Assembly: GCA_028673005.1 (NCBI GenBank)
Contig: CM054114.1
Location: 125,455,307 to 125,519,306, forward strand
DNA length: 64,000 nucleotides
Source of the DNA: Tanypteryx hageni
Lineage: Eukaryota; Arthropoda; Insecta; Odonata; Petaluridae
Direction of reading: 5' to 3'
A program made the position numbers and the translations under genes. Within the stretch, counting starts at the first letter, position 1, and each line of letters opens with the position of its first letter. The notes beneath the pieces are model-generated. The model saw nothing but the letters and a program-made list of their open reading frames with translations. It made no database searches and had not been told where the DNA came from. This document shows positions 58,679 through 64,000 of the stretch, piece after piece.

Positions 58679-60503
58679 TTAACCCTTAACTACCGACACT
58701 TAGTTTTGTCACGTCTCACAGACTACTTCATTTTCTCACCCCCACATCTCGGCCATAAAGCATGCTAAGGGCGCTAAAACTGTTTTCCTTTGTTTAACAT
58801 CGAATGACCAAATAGTTTCCTTTTTTGTACAAAAAAATGGCATAACCTAACCATTAAAATTGGCAATATATGTAAACAGTATCACAAGAAAAGAAAGAAA
58901 ACAGTTGATCCAGTATTTTTTAATACAAATTTATTTAGTCTTAAAAATGCAAAACGTATTGCAACTGTATGTTTTTAAGAATATATAAATACTAGTAATT
59001 GGTGCTTGCATTCTGCAAGCATATCATCTCAACATAAAAAAACATTCATTTCTCAGACAGATATTTCATCATTACAAATATTTTTTTATTTCTAAAGATT
59101 TCACCTCCGCAGCGATTTTCGTTTTTCCCTTATGTAAAAATAATAGATTAATACAATCCCCAAACTTATTTTAGGAATTTTATACTTTCTCCATTATGGG
59201 GTACTAATGCTACACATTTTTGCCAAATTTTAAAGTTGTAGCACTTCTAGAAGTGAAATAACATTTATCTAATTGTTAAAATTTAAATAAATTTTAACGG
59301 CCGCAATAAAATTTCATGGATATATTGAAATGTTTTTTCGTTTTTATTGATTAAACTCTAAATAACTTAAAACTTTCAGCTTTCTAACTCACCCCGCTGC
59401 ATCTAAACATATACCTATTTGTTTAAACTTTAAGAATTTTTAACTGCCAAACAAATTAAAATATCAAAATTTCTATAATCCCTATTTCGTTTTGTTACAA
59501 ACAATACCTCTAAAAAAAATTTCAGCTCCGTAGCACATTTGGTAATACATAAACCTCAAAAATATTTTTAAAAAATTGCGAATTATTAGTGGTCAAATTT
59601 TTTAAAATTTTCAAATATTAATTTTTTTTAATGTATAATTTTCTACAAAATGATTTTAAAAACTCGAATTTACAGCATATAGTTTCCAAGATAAAAATTA
59701 TTAAACTTTAAATTACAAATGGGGTTAAAACAACCCCTTAAATTAACAATTTTGAAATTTTAGATTTTTATAGTTTGTTATGAGAAAAATTCTATAGACC
59801 TGCAAAATTTCAGCTTCCTAAACCTATTAGATTGGTCTACACACTGGGATAACTTTTTCCCATGCTAACTTATGGGAGATATTCCGGGGTATCTGGAGTC
59901 GAACCCAGGAAACTGTAAGCAAAAATAACAATAATTCTCAATAGATATTGTGGCCGTCTAGCAACACTGAAAATTTAATTTTTTTAGCTTACGGGCAAGT
60001 GCCCATAATTAATTTACAAAAATGGCGCAATGCTTTTCTTATGGGAAAAACGCAACTTTCGGAATTTCTACAGTCGAACTCATGTCACTTAGGTAAGAAG
60101 TCTCATTTTATCTGAAGGTTATTCCATCATATCTACAAAAACTAAAACTTTCAACTCTCTAGCTCTTGTAGTTTGGGCTGGACATTAGTATCCTCCTATA
60201 TATATGTTATATGTTATCTCCTCCTCCTCCTCTGTAAGGAACGTCTATATAGAATGATGTACATTATAGCTAAAAAGATTACAAGAAAACAAAAACATCG
60301 ATAAAAATATTGTCACCGACTTTGACTAATGCTGCCACTCAACTGATCGTTCTGAAACACTACAAGCTATACCAAAATACTCGATCTACAGTCATTTGAA
60401 GGTACTATGACGCAGGAGGTTCCAAGATTAGATAATAGAGAGCAACAGCGATTACAAAAAACGCTCTCGCCTCACAGACGAGTGGTCGGTAGTTAAGGGT
60501 TAT
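58679..60503. mobile_element. piggyBac-like non-autonomous element
   Basis: TTAA at 58679-58682 is followed by CCCTTAACTACCGAC. The exact reverse complement GTCGGTAGTTAAGGG lies at 60485-60499 and is followed by TTAT. TTAA targets with CCCTT-type termini are the hallmark of piggyBac elements, and the right TTAA would have one substitution. CTCACAGAC occurs a short distance inside both ends. The ~1.8-kb interior is strongly AT-rich and encodes no transposase of notable length. Confidence 0.65.
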
Positions 60504-62527
60504 CGCGTGTTCCAAGACTTTCGTTTTTGTGTTTAATATGCTCATCACATCAAGCCGTTGAGTACAAAATGAAATATTAATGCTATATCTCTTCCACAAT
60601 ACACGCCACGCTAAAAAGACATATAACCTTTAGGAGCGGACCCCATTTCAAAATATTTGTTCACACAAAATGGGAATAAAATCTAAACACGATTCAAGGT
60701 TATGACAGGTCGTGTATTCGCACTAATGGGAAGAGAGAAACCAGAAAAATATTCTCCGCACAGATTTATTTATAATATGGGTCAATTGGTCTTTAGGAAA
60801 TTCAGTCCAAAAGTTGATTGAATAATAGTACATGACGAGAACAAAAACACTTACGTGATGAAGCGATTTTGACAGCAGGGATTTCGAAGGAGAATAAATG
60901 CCGATGACTCTACTGAATCTAAATCTATAAAGACTATGTTTCGATTCATGAAATTTCCAACGGCTGACTAAATAAAAATAAACAGCTTTTATCATCTAAT
61001 GAGTATTAGAGTTAACTCACCAATTTAAAATATGCTTGCCTGAATATGAAGCTATTAAAGAAGGGCGCGCAAACTATGGTCCGAGGGCCCAATCCGGTCC
61101 GAGAGAGCATTTTATGCGACCCACGAGGCTTTGTTGAAAAAGAGATTTGGTATGTAATTCTGATAGATATACATTTTTTTAATTTTAGTTTTGGTTACAA
61201 AATATTTTTTGGCAAATTTTATTGCTAAATATTATTGACAAATTCACCTTGACAATCCTATGAGTAAGTTCCGATGCAAACTCTTATCCAATCCGCCGAG
61301 GCAATCGCAATTTCGAACACGGCACGGAAAAGCAATCGCATCTACAAATGCGGCTTGACACCTAAAAAGCTTACAGATTCTTGTACTTTACTTTTCAACT
61401 TCAATAATTGAATGCTACCGTTCGACATAAAGTTAGTCATGAAAAGTCGCCTATTCATTCGACGAAGTAAATTCAAAACAGGCTTCATCCTCTGTTCTCC
61501 GCGTATTTTAAGGACGTTTACATTCACCTTCATTCTCATTTCCTTTACGATCTCCTTCCAAAACTAAGATCCACCTCCTCCATGACCGTAGCGCTATTTT
61601 CAAATAAAAAACTCTCCTTTTCCATTAGTCTCTCATCCTTCGCATCCGTTACTGGTCCCTCCATCTCCAATGGCGGTGCGTGACCTCCCACGATTTTGGA
61701 CCGCGTGTACTTTCGGTTGGCACTCCCACCTTCTTCCTTTCACTCATCTCTTCACACGCCCATTCCCTTCTCTATCTCGCATTCCTGACCTTACTCTTCC
61801 CTCTGCATCCCTTAAGACTCCTTTCTGTATAACAAGAACACAAAAAAAGATTTCCCTCCATCATTCTATACGCCCGGAGCCCTGCGGCGTTTCGTTTCCT
61901 TTCGTCATTTCCTCCCCTCTTATAAGTCCAACTCTTTTTCCTGCATCGGCTCATTTTTTGGAGGTCACGGAGCAGCTGAGATTTTTCTCGGCATTAATTG
62001 TTTGCTTCGTCCACATTCTCCGAAAGCTTTCGAAAAAAGGTAAGATTTTTTCTCCTGCGGACACGAGGATGAAAAGAGCGGAAAGAGGAAAATTACAGGA
62101 CTTCAGAAGAGAGAGATGGCTAATTTCGGAAATGGTTATTGATTTCCAAAATTTGGGACTGGAAACTGGTCGTTTCTGTTGGAAATTTACGGTATTAATG
62201 CATTTGATTGCGGGCGTACGAGTGCGCAGATTCGGCCGTTGAAGTCTCCTGCCGGTGAATTAAAGTTTCTTCCATTAATTGAAGGGAAAAGTTCGAAATG
62301 CTTACACTGTCGTGGTTAATGAATAGTTTTAAAATATTCCGACCAATTCCTTCTTATGGGAAACTTAGGAAGTGCCGTTATTTACTGGATAAAAGTAATA
62401 TAATTCTAATTTTCAGTATGTCAATCCAAAATTATTTTTAAGGTTTGTAAAATGTCTCGAAATTATATCAGACCATGATATTTGTTGACAGATATTTCTG
62501 ATATCTTTCAAAAGTTTTAAGTAATAT
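60504..62527. other. No gene assigned
   Basis: Contains a hAT-end fragment at 61057-61140 and CT-biased sequence at 61580-61930. The 190-codon plus-strand frame 61670-62242 has no domain that I recognise and is not called. Confidence 0.45.
61057..61140 (+). mobile_element. hAT terminus fragment
   Basis: GCGCGCAAACTATGGTCCGA, GGGCCCAATCCGGTCCGAGA and GAGCATTTTATGCGACCCAC parallel the first 80 bp of the element at 43599. No right end was identified. Confidence 0.55.
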
Positions 62528-62535
62528 GTTGTGAT

Positions 62536-62815
62536 CAGGAGCGGCCCAGGCATTTTGGCGTTCCGAGCGAGATACAGCTCCCGTAAATTTTTCTTGAGAT
62601 ATTTTTAAATGAACTTCTTCATTAGTTTGTTGCTCTGCAGAATAATTGATAATGAAAAGAATGTCATCTAGATTCTCCCCTGTTCCCTGATATTAATTCG
62701 TATCCAATATTTTTTCATTTGCAAGTAATGTATAGATGTCGGGTTAGCGACCTCAATAATTTTGGCACCCCGTGCAGCCGCCCGTCCCGCCCGTACATAC
62801 ATCGGGACGGCCCTA
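62536..62815. mobile_element. hAT-like MITE with GGGCCGTCCC-type ends
   Basis: The left end CAGGAGCGGCCCAGG and the right end CATCGGGACGGCCCTA are imperfect inverted repeats. The octamer GTTGTGAT is identical at 62528-62535 and 62816-62823. It is 280 bp, non-coding and a subfamily distinct from the GGTGNGCAAC elements. Confidence 0.8.
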
Positions 62816-62823
62816 GTTGTGAT

Positions 62824-63734
62824 ATAATTTATTTATTCGTCCCGATATATAGATAAATAAATAACTATTTGTGATTAATTATTATAGATTTCGGTAAAAA
62901 TTTTAAGTTTCGTGAATAAATTGCTTGTTTTTCTGCGCACAGATAAAATAATATAATAAAAAATTGAATAATTTAAGTGTATACTATGCGAGTTTAAAAT
63001 AGAGGAAGGAAGCATGCATCCATCACCTACTAATGAAATCCACCAGTTAACGCGTTACCTTTTCTCTCATCGATCTGAAAATGAACAAGCGTTCTTGCAT
63101 CAATTCATTTTTATACGAATACATATTTCTCGAGACTAATTAACAAAACGTATTTCATGAAAAACATGTTCAGACCTTTTTTACCTTTCACACTATATTA
63201 TTTTATATAGCTAACATTAGTGACAAATAGTAAATGCTCGTGAAATATTTCAAACTTAAAAATAAATTTCCTCATGAATAATTCAAAAAAGATTTTGTCA
63301 ACCGATAAATGGAATCACTCACAAGAATTAACGATTTTACCGCAATGGTTTGGCATATACAAAATTGACTTCACTTAATCGAATGAGCCCTCAAGTTTCT
63401 ATATTTCAGTTTCAAAAAATACTTAAGTGACTGAAACTATATAAGCGACTACATAAGCTACAAATGCTCTCGTGAAATTATGAGTTGTGGACAGCTTTGG
63501 CCTTCCAGCTATGTGTCGTAAAATTTACGCCACTAAAACTTGTTTGGAGATAAAAATATAAATGGGAACTTTTACCTTGAGATTACTTTAAAAATATGGA
63601 AATTCGTTTCCTTTTTTCTACGGCAAAACAATTTTTCTCTCAAATGAAGGAATTACAGATTGAAAATTAAATTTTAACTATTGATTTTTATTTCGAAAGT
63701 GAAATATTTTACTCACCACATGGATGGTGCACGG
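62824..63734. other. No gene seen
   Basis: AT-rich sequence without recognisable features. Confidence 0.5.
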
Positions 63735-64000
63735 GGATGGTGGCGGAGTGGTTAGAGCGTTTGCCTTCCACGCAGCGATTCCAGGTTCAACCTGGGATCG
63801 TCCCGTCCCCTACTTGAGTGCTTTGAGGAGACCGCACAAGTCAGCGCCCCGTCCTTCGGAAGGGACGTTAAACAGTTGAACCCCTTGGTGCTCTTCGTAA
63901 AGAGTAGGTTTCACTCCTCCCTTCTGTGTGTGTGTTTGGTGTGAAGGAGTTTTGGCTATAATAATCCAAGAGGTTGATTAGCCAGAAATACACACACACA
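63735..64000 (+). mobile_element. tRNA-derived SINE, cut by the window end
   Basis: The head has TGGCGGAGTGGTTAGAGCG (box A) and CCAGGTTCAACCTGGGA (box B). The central domain TTTGAGGAGACCGC...CCGTCCTTCGGAAGGGACGT...CCCCTTGGTGCTC matches the minus-strand SINE at 42622-42952. It ends in CA repeats at the window edge, so its 3' limit and duplication are not visible. The head does not fold into a full tRNA, so I do not call a tRNA gene. Confidence 0.85.

Noticed and set aside
61670..62242. 190-codon plus-strand frame
   Set aside because: The first half is Ser/Pro/Leu-biased from CT-rich DNA, and the second half has no domain that I recognise.
63735..63815. Possible functional tRNA gene
   Set aside because: Boxes A and B are present, but the acceptor and T stems do not pair cleanly and the downstream domain is shared with another SINE.

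Overview
The window is eukaryotic, most likely from an arthropod nuclear genome, possibly an insect; that assignment is an inference from repeat style only. It is AT-rich. It holds long (TA)n and (GA)n microsatellites, hAT-type miniature elements with 8-bp target duplications, tRNA-derived SINEs and decayed non-LTR retrotransposons. There are no operons, ribosome-binding sites or densely packed reading frames. I found no convincing host protein-coding exon, rRNA gene or functional tRNA gene. Most longer open frames lie in (GA)n/(CT)n tracts, or are ordinary chance frames, and are not called as genes.

Layout. 1-6.9 kb: unique AT-rich DNA, a 0.4-kb inverted-repeat structure and one copy of an ~830-bp dispersed repeat. 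6.9-9.8 kb: a 5'-truncated LINE on the minus strand, flanked on both sides by GA arrays and interrupted by a hAT MITE. 10-16.4 kb: a (TA)n array, a foldback element, two hAT elements inserted end to end at one target site, and a GA array containing a ~240-bp unit matching the LINE 3' end. 16.4-30 kb: mostly featureless, with foldbacks, a LINE C-terminal relic, a pogo/Tigger-like mini-transposon with perfect terminal repeats and a further GA array. 30-44 kb: SINEs, more hAT copies (one with a perfect duplication) and the second ~830-bp repeat, which was itself split by a SINE with a 10-bp duplication. 44-57 kb: (TA)n arrays, a second solo LINE-tail unit inside a GA array, a CpG-rich block that could be a promoter, and CT-rich tracts. 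57-64 kb: mostly featureless, with a 1.8-kb piggyBac-like non-autonomous element, another hAT MITE and a SINE cut by the window end.

The most interesting pattern is the LINE family. All three copies of its 3' end sit inside (GA)n DNA, in the same orientation relative to the purine strand, and the two short copies start within about 3 nt of the same position. This suggests a microsatellite-targeting retrotransposon with a discrete short non-autonomous derivative. Other points of note are serial hAT insertion at one site, a dispersed repeat in which a (TA)4 tract corresponds to (TA)29 in another copy, and a recurrent CTGANGA-stem-GAAA motif resembling part of a hammerhead ribozyme core. All identities and alignments were judged by eye.
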